Source: Clostridia bacterium (GTDB taxonomy: Bacteria; Bacillota_A; Clostridia; Christensenellales; Aristaeellaceae). From it: DNA of 32,239 nt. Positions 1 through 7,489 of this stretch are shown one piece after another (the first letter of the stretch is position 1; each line of letters opens with the position of its first letter). The translations under genes were made by a program, and so were the position numbers. The notes beneath the pieces are model-generated. The model had not been told where the DNA came from. It saw nothing but the letters and a program-made list of their open reading frames with translations, and searched no databases. The stretch covers positions 1-32,239 of the forward strand of contig JAFRJF010000152.1 in NCBI GenBank assembly GCA_017432405.1. Reading direction: 5' to 3'.

Positions 1-642
1 CCGCGCCTGCGCGTGCGGACGGGCATCGCCTGCGCCTCCAGGGAAGCCGGCGCGCCCTGCGGCGACAGCCACCTGACCTGCATGCTGGACGACGAGCGCC
101 TGCTGGTGCTGATCTGCGACGGCATGGGCAGCGGGGAGGCCGCCTGCCGGGAGAGCGCCGTGGCGGTGCGGCTGCTGGGACGCTTCCTGCGGGCCGGGGC
201 GGCCTGCGGCCTGGCCATCGAGACGGTGAACGCGCTGCTGTTGAACCGGGGCGGCGAGGAGATGTTCGCCACGGTGGACATGCTGATATTCAATCTCAAT
301 ACCGGCGAGGCGGAGCTCGTAAAGCTGGCGGCCTGTCCCTCGCTGATCCTGCGGGGCGAAGCGCTGCATAAGGTGGAGGGCGGACGCCTGCCCATGGGCA
401 TACTGGAGAAGGTGCAGCCAGGCGCCCAAAGGACGCGGCTTCTGCCCGGCGACGTGCTGCTGATGGCCAGCGACGGCGTGATGGACGCCGCCGGGGAGGC
501 GGCACTGGCCCGGCTGATGCACCGGGAAGGCGAGGACATGCCCCGCCTGGCGCGACAGGCCCTGGCCGCCGCCGAAGGCGCCAGCCGGGAGGGCCGAAGG
601 GATGACATGACCGCGGTGTGTTTGAGGGTGGAAGAACGATAA
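1..642 (+). CDS. spoIIE: Stage II sporulation protein E, C-terminal PP2C phosphatase domain (5' truncated)
   Basis: The reading frame is open from base 1, so this is the C-terminal ~213 residues of a longer protein. The fold is that of a PPM/PP2C serine phosphatase. An ICDGMGSGEAA motif supplies a metal-binding Asp and Gly, a second acidic motif reads ASDGVMDAAG, and the closing motif RRDDMTAV supplies the last metal-binding Asp. In SpoIIE this domain dephosphorylates SpoIIAA and so activates sigma-F in the forespore; the missing N-terminal part would carry the membrane helices. Other PP2C regulators such as RsbU share the motifs. The SpoIIE assignment rests on the DGMGSG-type motif and the overall resemblance of this segment, so it is likely but not certain. 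A GTG at 13 is only an internal codon. The gene converges on the methyltransferase gene, with a 53-nt gap. Confidence 0.8.
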   Translation, partial: PRLRVRTGIACASREAGAPCGDSHLTCMLDDERLLVLICDGMGSGEAACRESAVAVRLLGRFLRAGAACGLAIETVNALLLNRGGEEMFATVDMLIFNLNTGEAELVKLAACPSLILRGEALHKVEGGRLPMGILEKVQPGAQRTRLLPGDVLLMASDGVMDAAGEAALARLMHREGEDMPRLARQALAAAEGASREGRRDDMTAVCLRVEER

Positions 643-695
643 TGCCGGGGCCGCGACATCTGCCGCGCTCTGGATGTGAAGGGAAGGAGAACGGT

Positions 696-1724
696 TCATC
701 CAAATTGTTTGACGGTATCGACAAAGGCGAACAGGTTTTCAGGGGGCGTGTTCGGGCCGAGGGCGCAGCCGGGACCGATCATCAGGCCGCCCTCTCCCCG
801 GAACAGCTCGCACAGCGATCGGGTCACCCGGCGGATGTCGTCGGGTGTCCCGCTGGTGAACAGGGCAGGGTCGATGTTGCCGGAGATGGCGAAGTGGCCC
901 TTGGCTATGGCCTTGGCGCGGACGATGTCGGTCTTGTAATCCAGCTCATACATGGGGCAGCCGGTCTGCGCGAGGTCCTCGAGGATCAGATCGACGCTGC
1001 CGCATATGTGGCAGAGCGTGAAGATGCCGTCCTGCTTCAGCTGGGCGGCCAGCCGCGTCTCAAAGGGCTTGCCGAACTTCCTGAACAGAGCGGGCGATAT
1101 CACCGAGCAGCCCTCGGGGCTGTTGCCGTAGCTGGTGCAGTCCGCGCCGGCGGCGTGGCACAGGCGGTGCATCTTCAGGCTGACTTTGTAGGTGGCCTCC
1201 AGCAGGGTCATCAGGTCCTCCTCGCAATCCTCGTCCAGCAGGTCCTCGAGAAATTGGTTCATCCCCACCAGCAGGCAGGCCAGGGAAAAGCTGCCCTGGT
1301 CGGCATTGCCCCGGATAAACACCCGGTTGCGCCGGCCCCATTCCGCCAGCCGCTCGATGGTCTCAAGGTACAGTACTATGCGGGGTTGCTTTTCCAGCTC
1401 CAGCCGGTCCAGGGCTTCGAGGATCTCCGGGATACTGCGGGACTGTTTGTCCAGCGTAACGGCGGCGATATCCTCCGGATAGGCCACGTCCGCCCCGCAG
1501 GCACTGGCCAGGAGGGCGGTGTCCACGTCCAGGAGCACGCCATCGGTATCGTACTTCTCACAGCTTTCTGTCAGCACTTTGACGATGGTTTGGGGGGATT
1601 GACGGAATTGCCGCATGGTGACGCCGCCTTCCCGGGCGGCCATCAGGAAGTTGTGGGTCATGATCGGAATCCGGTCCGGCACCCGGCCGTCCATGACGGC
1701 GCGTATGCGTTCGATCTTGTTCAT
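696..1724 (-). CDS. URO-D-fold methyltransferase (MtaA/CmuA-like, cobalamin-dependent type)
   Basis: The 342-residue protein belongs to the uroporphyrinogen decarboxylase superfamily. It opens with the family's usual MNKIERIRAVMDGRVPDRIP segment. His239-x-Cys241 in LCHICGS and Cys320 in GPGCALGPNTPPENL match the His-x-Cys...Cys zinc site of methylcobamide:thiol methyltransferases (MtaA, MtbA, CmuA). True HemE decarboxylases lack this site, so a methyl-transfer role in the cytoplasm is more likely than haem synthesis. The substrate is unknown, and no corrinoid protein gene lies nearby. The start at 1724 is chosen because an AGGAGA site sits 7 nt upstream; an in-frame codon 18 residues earlier has no such site and lies inside the promoter. 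The gene is divergent from the sugar-binding protein gene, which suggests shared control. Confidence 0.8.
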   Translation of the reverse strand: MNKIERIRAVMDGRVPDRIPIMTHNFLMAAREGGVTMRQFRQSPQTIVKVLTESCEKYDTDGVLLDVDTALLASACGADVAYPEDIAAVTLDKQSRSIPEILEALDRLELEKQPRIVLYLETIERLAEWGRRNRVFIRGNADQGSFSLACLLVGMNQFLEDLLDEDCEEDLMTLLEATYKVSLKMHRLCHAAGADCTSYGNSPEGCSVISPALFRKFGKPFETRLAAQLKQDGIFTLCHICGSVDLILEDLAQTGCPMYELDYKTDIVRAKAIAKGHFAISGNIDPALFTSGTPDDIRRVTRSLCELFRGEGGLMIGPGCALGPNTPPENLFAFVDTVKQFG

Positions 1725-1757
1725 ATGCTTTCTCCTGTAAGCGTTGATTACAGGGCA

Positions 1758-1786
1758 ATTGTACCACTGACCCGGCAAATATTCAA
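1758..1786 (-). promoter_or_regulatory. Promoter of the URO-D-fold methyltransferase gene
   Basis: Read on the minus strand, a TTGAAT -35 (1781-1786) and TACAAT -10 (1758-1763) are separated by exactly 17 nt. They lie ~35 nt upstream of the start codon. The elements are good but not perfect sigma-A matches. Confidence 0.55.
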
Positions 1787-1804
1787 TTGGTTTTTAATTG
1801 CGTC

Positions 1805-1833
1805 TTTACACATCCCCCTTCCTGTGGTATAAT
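1805..1833 (+). promoter_or_regulatory. Promoter of the first sugar ABC operon
   Basis: TTTACA (1805-1810) and a perfect TATAAT (1828-1833) are separated by 17 nt. They lie 37 nt before the start codon of the binding protein. The promoter is divergent from the methyltransferase promoter. CAATTG occurs at 1756-1761 and again at 1784-1789 in the stretch between them and could be part of an operator. Confidence 0.7.
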
Positions 1834-1870
1834 GGACCCGGTAATCCAATCAAAGTAGGAGGTATTTCTT

Positions 1871-3127
1871 ATGAAGAGAATGCTGGCACTGGCTCTGGCC
1901 ATGCTGCTCGCGCTGGGCTGCTGCGCGGCCTTCGCGGAGGCGGAACCGATCACGCTGAACGTCATCATCGCCCAGTACGGGCCCAATACCGAGAATTGGT
2001 TCCTGGGCAACGGCATGGACGGCACGAACTTCGTCGCCAAGTTCGAAGAAGCGAACCCCGACATCAAGCTGAACCTGGAGGTCGTCTCCTGGAATGACCT
2101 GGATACCGTGGTCAGCACCCGTATCTCCAACAACAGCGCTCCCGACATCCTGAACAACGACAACTTCTCCGAATATGTCGTCGATGGCCTGCTGCTGCCG
2201 GTCTCCGACTACTGCACGGACGAGCTGTTCGCGGATTTCTTCCCGTCCTTCATCGAGCAGTCCATCATGGACGATGTGTGCTGGGCCGTGCCGGATCTGG
2301 CTTCCGCCCGCGCGCTCTACGTGAACACCGATATCCTCGCTGAGGTCGGCATCGAAGTGCCCACCACCTGGGCTGAGCTGGAAGACGCCTGCCAGGCGAT
2401 CGTCGATTTCTACAATGGCGATGTGTATCCCTGGGGCATCGACATGACCACCGACGAGGGCCAGGCCGCGTTCTCCTACTATGTGTGGAACAACGACGGC
2501 GGCTTCCTGGATGCTGACGGAAACCTGGTCGTGAACAGCGACAAGAACGTCGAGGCCATCGAGTACGCCATCGGCCTGTACAACAAGGGCTTTACCAACC
2601 CCAACCCGGCCACCCAGACCCGCTACGACCTGCAGGATATGTTCGGCGCCGGCAAGCTGGCGATGATCATCGCCCCCAACCAGCTGCCCAGTTACCTGAA
2701 GGACAAGAGCTATGAGGTCAACTTTGCCACCGCCGCGCTGCCCGTGAACGAAGGCGCCGCCCCCGGTGCCACCGGCGTCATGGACCGCATCATGGCCTTC
2801 AAGAACGACGCCTATCCCGATCAGGCGGCCCGCAACGAAGCCATCGGCAAGTTCCTCAGCTTCTTCTACGCCCCGGAAAACTACGTGGGCTGGGTCTCCA
2901 TGGAGGGCTTCCTGCCCGCCGTCAACAGCTCCGTCGCGGCGCTGGTCGAATCTGACCCGTCCTTCCAGGCGTGGCTCGATGTCCTGGACAGCTGCAAGTT
3001 CTATCCCACCGCCAATCCCAAGTGGGATGTGGCCCGCCAGGGTGTCATCGAAGTCGAGCAGCAGGCGCTGACCGGCGGCGACGTGAAGGCGCTGCTGGAC
3101 GACCTGCAGGCGAAGATCGACGGCTGA
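1871..3127 (+). CDS. Sugar ABC transporter substrate-binding protein
   Basis: The protein has 418 residues, usual for family 1 extracellular solute-binding proteins. It starts with a signal peptide (MKRM, then a Leu/Ala-rich core) and a likely signal peptidase I site after AFA, near residue 23. A Cys pair lies in the core, but LALGC is not a good lipobox, so a lipoprotein is less likely. The body has the family's typical segments, such as PDILNNDNFSEYV and PTTWAELEDACQAIVDF. It should capture a carbohydrate outside the membrane for the two permeases that follow. AGGAGG lies 8 nt before the ATG. The exact sugar cannot be told from the sequence. Confidence 0.88.
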   Translation: MKRMLALALAMLLALGCCAAFAEAEPITLNVIIAQYGPNTENWFLGNGMDGTNFVAKFEEANPDIKLNLEVVSWNDLDTVVSTRISNNSAPDILNNDNFSEYVVDGLLLPVSDYCTDELFADFFPSFIEQSIMDDVCWAVPDLASARALYVNTDILAEVGIEVPTTWAELEDACQAIVDFYNGDVYPWGIDMTTDEGQAAFSYYVWNNDGGFLDADGNLVVNSDKNVEAIEYAIGLYNKGFTNPNPATQTRYDLQDMFGAGKLAMIIAPNQLPSYLKDKSYEVNFATAALPVNEGAAPGATGVMDRIMAFKNDAYPDQAARNEAIGKFLSFFYAPENYVGWVSMEGFLPAVNSSVAALVESDPSFQAWLDVLDSCKFYPTANPKWDVARQGVIEVEQQALTGGDVKALLDDLQAKIDG

Positions 3128-3152
3128 TCGAATCCAACCGCATAGTCGTTTT

Positions 3153-3181
3153 CCGCTCCCGCCCCCTCGGGTCGGGAGCGG
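3153..3181 (+). terminator. Intercistronic hairpin after the binding-protein gene
   Basis: CCGCTCCCG (3153-3161) pairs perfectly with CGGGAGCGG (3173-3181) across an 11-nt loop. No T-run follows, so it is better read as a partial terminator or an mRNA-stabilising hairpin between the binding protein and the permease genes than as a full stop. Confidence 0.6.
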
Positions 3182-3224
3182 AATTCAATTGAAAAACTCC
3201 ATCTTCACAAAAGGAGCGTTGCCC

Positions 3225-4109
3225 ATGAACACCATACCGATCCGGCACAAGTGGGAGCCCTATGTCTGGCTGCTGCCCAGCATACTGTTGATGTCGATAT
3301 TTGTCGTGTTTCCCATCGGCATCGTGTTCAAGCTGTCCATGAGTGAGATCTCCAAGGCGGGCGTCGTGGGCGCGTGGAACAACTTTGCAAACTTCCGGGC
3401 CGCGTTCCGGGATCCGGCCTTCGGCACCGTCATGCTGAACACCGCGGTGTGGGTGGTGTCGGTGGTGGGACTGAGCACGTTGCTGGGCTTCGTCACGGCC
3501 ATGGCGCTGAACGCGGAGTTCCGTGGCCGCCGCGTCGCCCGGTCCATCGTGGTATTCCCCTGGGCCACGTCGCTGGTGATCCAGGCGTCGGTGTGGAATT
3601 ACATCATCAAGGGTGAGTACGGAAACCTGAACAACGTGCTTCTCAATTTGGGCATCATCAAAAGTGCCGTGAACTGGCGGGCGACCTACCAGATCGAATT
3701 CGCCTGGGAGTGCGGCGTGGGCATATTCGTCACCATACCCTTCGTGGCCTTTACGGTGCTGGCGGGTCTGCAGTCCATCGACAACGCCTACTATGAGGCC
3801 GCCACCGTGGACGGCGCGGGCTTCTGGCGCAAGCTGTGGAACGTGACCATCCCGCTGGTGAAGCCCTCGCTGACGGTGTGCACCGTGTTGAACATCATCT
3901 ACGTGTTCAACTCTTTCCCTATCATCTATACCATCACCAAGGGCGCGCCGGCCAACAAGACCGACACGATGGTCACGCTGCTGTATATGCGGGCCTTCTA
4001 TGACAACCAGAAGGGCCCGGCGACGGCCATGTCGGTCATAGGCTTCGCCATACTGTGCGTGTGCGCCGGCGTCTACATGATGGTCACCATGCGGAAGGAG
4101 GAGCAGTGA
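3225..4109 (+). CDS. Sugar ABC transporter permease (MalF/UgpA-type)
   Basis: A 294-residue inner-membrane permease of the carbohydrate importer family with about six helices. The first helix follows the short N-terminus at WEPYVWLLPSILLMSIFVV. The ATPase-contact EAA loop is clear near the C-terminal third: EAATVDGAGF, then WNVTIPLVKP. The start is placed at 3225, where AGGAG lies 8 nt upstream; a TTG 12 codons earlier has no site. It is the first permease of the operon, and its stop overlaps the next start by one base (TGATG), which points to coupled translation. No ATPase gene is present; Firmicutes often serve several such importers with one shared MsmK-type ATPase encoded elsewhere. Confidence 0.88.
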   Translation: MNTIPIRHKWEPYVWLLPSILLMSIFVVFPIGIVFKLSMSEISKAGVVGAWNNFANFRAAFRDPAFGTVMLNTAVWVVSVVGLSTLLGFVTAMALNAEFRGRRVARSIVVFPWATSLVIQASVWNYIIKGEYGNLNNVLLNLGIIKSAVNWRATYQIEFAWECGVGIFVTIPFVAFTVLAGLQSIDNAYYEAATVDGAGFWRKLWNVTIPLVKPSLTVCTVLNIIYVFNSFPIIYTITKGAPANKTDTMVTLLYMRAFYDNQKGPATAMSVIGFAILCVCAGVYMMVTMRKEEQ

Positions 4110-5713
4110 TGAGGCTGAACACCCCTGAAGCCGTGCTGCGTGTGAACCGTCGGGCCCTGATCGCCGCGCTGCTGGCGGCGGCGCTTTGCCTGGTGGCGGT
4201 GAGCCTGCCCATATGGGAATTTTCCGTCACGGTGTTCGCCAGGAAATCCGGCAACACCTTTGTGGGGGATGAGAAGTACCAGGCCGTGAAGGCCGAGGTG
4301 GAGGCCGAGGCCGTCCGCTACAGCGAAGAGACGGGCGCGGTCACCCAGCTCTTCGAGAACGTCACCGAGCGCACCAATTCCAAGGGCGAAAAGACCAGCA
4401 TGGTGGCCTTTGAGGTGCGCCAGGCGATGCGCCGCACCGGCTGGGATTTCGTGCGCTCCCCTCTGGCGTCGGGCCGGATACTGCTGGCCCTGATCCTCTG
4501 CCTGCTGGCGGCGGCAGTGCTGCTGGGCGCGGGCATGATGGGCGCGATGGACACGGACTGGCCGGAGCTGGACCTCCGCAAGCGGGGCATGCGCATGGGC
4601 GCGGCTGGCCTGGGGCTTGTGGCGCTGCTGCTGGTGCCCGTGTTCATGATGAGCTGCAACCTTGCCTTCACCCGCTGGATCAAGCTGGCCTCGGACGGCA
4701 TGCCCCGCCCGGGCACTGAGGCCCTGCTTCATACGTTGGACGGCTTCCTCTACGGGGGAACGGCGGGGGATAAGGTCCTGGAGCTGATGGGGGGCGTGCG
4801 CCACGGTCCCCTGTGGCCACTGCTGGCCACACTGCCGCTGCTGGTCGGGTTTGGGCTGTGCGCGGTGGTCTGCGCCGACGGCGACCCGAGGCATACGCTG
4901 GCCCGGGCGCTGCTGATCGCCTTCGTCGTCGTGCTGTGCGTGGTCATACTGTACCCCTACTATGTGATGGTGATCACCGGCTTCCGCAGCAACGCGGAGA
5001 CCACGGACATGTACTTCCAGCACATGTTCCCGACAAAATGGGTGTGGGGCAACCTGAAGGACATCATCGACCGGGGCGTGCTCCGCTACCTGCTGAACTC
5101 GCTGCTGTTGTCGGTTGGCGCCACGGCCATCGCGCTGCTGTGCGGCATCCCGGCGGCCTATGCCATGGCCCGTATGCACTTTGCCGGCAGAAAGGTGTTC
5201 CTGGGTTTTGTGATCATGAGCCAGATGTTCTCGCCGGTGGTGCTGCTGGTGGGCATCTCCCGACTGATGAACACGCTGCACCTGAATGATTCCCTGCTGG
5301 GGCTGATATTCATCAACGCGGCCTTCAACCAGGCCTTCGCCATATGGCTGCTGCGGGGCACCTTCGTGTCCATCTCCTCGGAGATGGAGCAGGCTGCCTG
5401 CATCGACGGCTGCAGCACCGTCAGCGCCATGCTGCGGGTGCTGCTGCCCATCGCGGCCCCCGGCATCGTGACCACGTTGATCTTCGTGTTCATCAACGCC
5501 TGGAACGAGTATACGATCTCCACGGTGCTGATCTCCACGACGTCCAACAAGCCCATCACCGTGGGCATCACCCAGTTCAGCTCCTTCAACATGATCGAGT
5601 GGCAATACCTGTTCGCGGCAGCGCTGCTGGCCACCGTGCCCGTGGTGATCCTGTTCATGTGCATCGAAAAGCATCTGGCCGCGGGCCTGACCGCGGGCGG
5701 CGTGAAGGGATAA
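4109..5713 (+). CDS. Sugar ABC transporter permease (MalG-type) with a long N-terminal membrane extension
   Basis: A 534-residue protein, nearly twice the usual ~280 for this family. The normal permease domain begins near residue 270 (ALLIAFVVVLCVVILYPYYV) and carries the EAA loop EQAACIDGCSTVSAML followed by RVLLPIAAPG. In front of it lie ~265 extra residues: a helix at about 14-34, an extracytoplasmic stretch of ~90 charged residues, then about three more hydrophobic helices (near 130-155, 172-192 and 245-267). The start at 4109 overlaps the previous stop and has GGAGGAG just upstream, so the extension is part of the gene and not a mis-chosen start. The extra part resembles nothing I recognise. 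It could form a docking or sensing domain for the binding protein or the sugar. Confidence 0.85.
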   Translation: MRLNTPEAVLRVNRRALIAALLAAALCLVAVSLPIWEFSVTVFARKSGNTFVGDEKYQAVKAEVEAEAVRYSEETGAVTQLFENVTERTNSKGEKTSMVAFEVRQAMRRTGWDFVRSPLASGRILLALILCLLAAAVLLGAGMMGAMDTDWPELDLRKRGMRMGAAGLGLVALLLVPVFMMSCNLAFTRWIKLASDGMPRPGTEALLHTLDGFLYGGTAGDKVLELMGGVRHGPLWPLLATLPLLVGFGLCAVVCADGDPRHTLARALLIAFVVVLCVVILYPYYVMVITGFRSNAETTDMYFQHMFPTKWVWGNLKDIIDRGVLRYLLNSLLLSVGATAIALLCGIPAAYAMARMHFAGRKVFLGFVIMSQMFSPVVLLVGISRLMNTLHLNDSLLGLIFINAAFNQAFAIWLLRGTFVSISSEMEQAACIDGCSTVSAMLRVLLPIAAPGIVTTLIFVFINAWNEYTISTVLISTTSNKPITVGITQFSSFNMIEWQYLFAAALLATVPVVILFMCIEKHLAAGLTAGGVKG

Positions 5714-5724
5714 TCGATCGCGGC

Positions 5725-5769
5725 GGCGGCAATCTGCCGCCATGACCGTAACGCCGGCAACCTGCCGCC
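5725..5769 (+). repeat. Small GC-rich hairpin with a direct repeat
   Basis: GGCGGCA (5725-5731) pairs with TGCCGCC (5735-5741) over a 3-nt loop. The 14-mer GGCAATCTGCCGCC (5728-5741) recurs with one change at 5756-5769. There is no T-run. It may separate the permease from the deaminase gene at the mRNA level. Confidence 0.4.
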
Positions 5770-5812
5770 TCCAATAACCCTACAGATACAAACCGTACAA
5801 GGAGGTGCGCCC

Positions 5813-6283
5813 ATGGACAAGTGGGACGCGCGATTCATGGAGCTGGCCGATACCATCTCCGGCTGGGCCAGCTGCTACAAGCCGGACCGCAAGATCGGCG
5901 CGGTGATCGTTCGAAACAAGCGCATCGTGACAACGGGCTACAACGGCGCGCCGGCGGGCATCAAGACCTGCGTGGAGCGGGGCGAGTGCCTGCGGCAGAA
6001 GCTGGGCATCGCCTCGGGCACCCGGGCCGAGCTGTGCTATGCCGTGCACGCCGAGCAGAACGCCATCATACAGGCGGCGCGCCTTGGCAGCAGCATCGAC
6101 GGGGCCACGCTGTACTGCACCCACCAGCCCTGCGTGCTGTGCGCGAAGATGATCGTCAACGCCGGCATCAGGCGGGTGGTGTACCGGGAGGGCTATCCCG
6201 ACGACTTCGCCCGGCAGATGCTCAGCGAGGGCGGCGTGGCGCTGGAGCGGTTTGATCCGCAGGAAAATATAAAGACGGAGTAA
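5813..6283 (+). CDS. Deoxycytidylate (dCMP) deaminase, ComEB-like
   Basis: A 156-residue zinc enzyme that converts dCMP to dUMP, a precursor for dTMP synthesis, in the cytoplasm. The catalytic HAE motif holds His79 and Glu81 (VHAEQNAII), and the second zinc motif PCVLC holds Cys107 and Cys110. TGYNGAPAG (41-49) is the dCMP deaminase signature that separates it from free cytidine deaminases. The length is normal for the family. A strong AAGGAGGTG site precedes the ATG. It lies 99 nt after the ABC operon and 7 nt before the peptidase gene, so it probably shares transcription with the latter. The link to sugar transport looks incidental. Confidence 0.88.
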   Translation: MDKWDARFMELADTISGWASCYKPDRKIGAVIVRNKRIVTTGYNGAPAGIKTCVERGECLRQKLGIASGTRAELCYAVHAEQNAIIQAARLGSSIDGATLYCTHQPCVLCAKMIVNAGIRRVVYREGYPDDFARQMLSEGGVALERFDPQENIKTE

Positions 6284-6290
6284 GAGAGAA

Positions 6291-7337
6291 ATGAATATCA
6301 AACGCATCGAAAAGGTCACCCAGAATATGCGCGCCTGCGGGCTTCGGCAGATCATCGTCTCCAGCACCGCCAACGTGTACTACCTCACCGGCGTGTGGTG
6401 CGAGCCCTTTGAGCGCATGCTGGCGCTGCTGGTGAAGGACAGCGGCGAGATGACGCTGTTCGCCAACCGCATGTTCGCGCTGCAGGGGCTGACGGACGTG
6501 CCCATGGTCGAATACGAGGATACCGACGACTGCGTGGCGGTGCTGGCGCCCCACGTGCTGCCGGGGAAGGTCGGCATCGACAAGACCTGGCCCAGCCACT
6601 TCACCATCCGCCTGATGCAGCAGCGCCCGGACGTCGTGCCGGCCCTGGGCAGCCAGCCGCTGGACGACGCCCGCCTGACCAAGGACGCGGAGGAGCTTGA
6701 GCTGATGCGCATCAGCTCAAAAAAGAACGTGGAGGTCTGCGACCGCATCGCCAGCGCCCTGAAGGAGGGCGTCACCGAGAAGGAGATCCAGGCGCTGTAC
6801 ATACAGATCGCCCGGGAGCTGGGCTCTCCGGGCCCAAGCTTCACGCCGCTGATCTGCTTCGGCCCCAACGGCGCGGAGCCCCACCACGACAGCGACGGCA
6901 CGAAGCTGGTGTCGGGCAGTACCGTCATCATGGACGTGGGCCTGCTCTGGCAGCACTACTGCAGCGACATGACCCGCACCGTGCACTTCGGCGCGGTCAC
7001 TGACGAGGAAAAGCGGGTGCACGAGATCGTCACCGCCGCCAACCGCGCGGGCATCGCCGCCTGTCGCCCCGGGGTAAAGATGAAGGACATCGACCGCGCG
7101 GCGCGAAAGGTGATCGAGGACGCCGGTTACGGCCCGTACTTCACCCACCGCACCGGCCACGGCATCGGCCTGGACGAGCACGAGTTCCCGGACTGCTCCT
7201 CCGTCAGCGAAACCGTCACCCGTCCCGGCATGATCTTCTCCATCGAGCCCGGCATCTACCTGCCCGGCAAATTCGGCGTCCGGGTGGAGGACCTGGTAGC
7301 CATCACCGAGGACGGCTGCGAGGTGCTGACGTGGTAA
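6291..7337 (+). CDS. M24-family metallopeptidase (Xaa-Pro aminopeptidase / prolidase type)
   Basis: A 348-residue cytoplasmic peptidase with a creatinase-like N-terminal domain (to about residue 125) and a pita-bread catalytic domain. All five metal ligands of the M24 family are visible: Asp215 (IMDVGLLW), Asp226 (CSDMTRT), His290 (RTGHGIGL), Glu319 (SIEPGIY) and Glu333 (RVEDLVAI). Members release N-terminal residues before proline or split Xaa-Pro dipeptides; which activity applies here cannot be told. The start ATG follows the deaminase stop by 7 nt with only a weak GAGAGAA site, consistent with translational coupling. Downstream lie a palindromic element and a strong terminator. Confidence 0.87.
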   Translation: MNIKRIEKVTQNMRACGLRQIIVSSTANVYYLTGVWCEPFERMLALLVKDSGEMTLFANRMFALQGLTDVPMVEYEDTDDCVAVLAPHVLPGKVGIDKTWPSHFTIRLMQQRPDVVPALGSQPLDDARLTKDAEELELMRISSKKNVEVCDRIASALKEGVTEKEIQALYIQIARELGSPGPSFTPLICFGPNGAEPHHDSDGTKLVSGSTVIMDVGLLWQHYCSDMTRTVHFGAVTDEEKRVHEIVTAANRAGIAACRPGVKMKDIDRAARKVIEDAGYGPYFTHRTGHGIGLDEHEFPDCSSVSETVTRPGMIFSIEPGIYLPGKFGVRVEDLVAITEDGCEVLTW

Positions 7338-7353
7338 TTCTGTTTTGAACATT

Positions 7354-7425
7354 ACTGTTCTTTCGCATGCAAATACTGATTTGTAGGGCTGCGACAAATC
7401 AGTATTTACCTGACTGAACATACGC
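7354..7425 (+). repeat. 72-nt palindromic intergenic element, copy 1
   Basis: The core is a perfect 14-bp stem, AAATACTGATTTGT (7371-7384) with its complement at 7394-7407, around a 9-nt loop. Including its flanks, 61 of 72 bases match the reverse complement of 13157-13228. It begins 16 nt after the peptidase stop codon. It has no T-run of its own. Confidence 0.8.
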
Positions 7426-7435
7426 TTTAAAACGA

Positions 7436-7479
7436 CAAAGAGAACCCGTTTTTCGGCTGTGAAAAACGGGTTCTCTTTG
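7436..7479. terminator. Bidirectional terminator between converging genes
   Basis: A perfect 19-bp stem (7436-7454 with 7461-7479) has a 6-nt loop. The A-rich left edge and T-rich right edge let it end transcripts from both directions: the peptidase gene on the plus strand and the Cys/His-repeat gene on the minus strand. Confidence 0.85.
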
Positions 7480-7489
7480 CTATCGGTTG

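Noticed and set aside
696..1724. True uroporphyrinogen decarboxylase (HemE)
   Set aside because: The His-x-Cys...Cys zinc site belongs to methyltransferases of the same fold, and no haem genes are nearby.
1871..1960. Lipoprotein signal in the first binding protein
   Set aside because: LALGC does not fit the lipobox well, and an AFA signal peptidase I site lies shortly after.
4073..5743. A 556-codon open frame on the minus strand
   Set aside because: It is the reverse of the permease gene, gives a His/Gln-rich product with no recognisable domain, and results from GC-rich codon bias.
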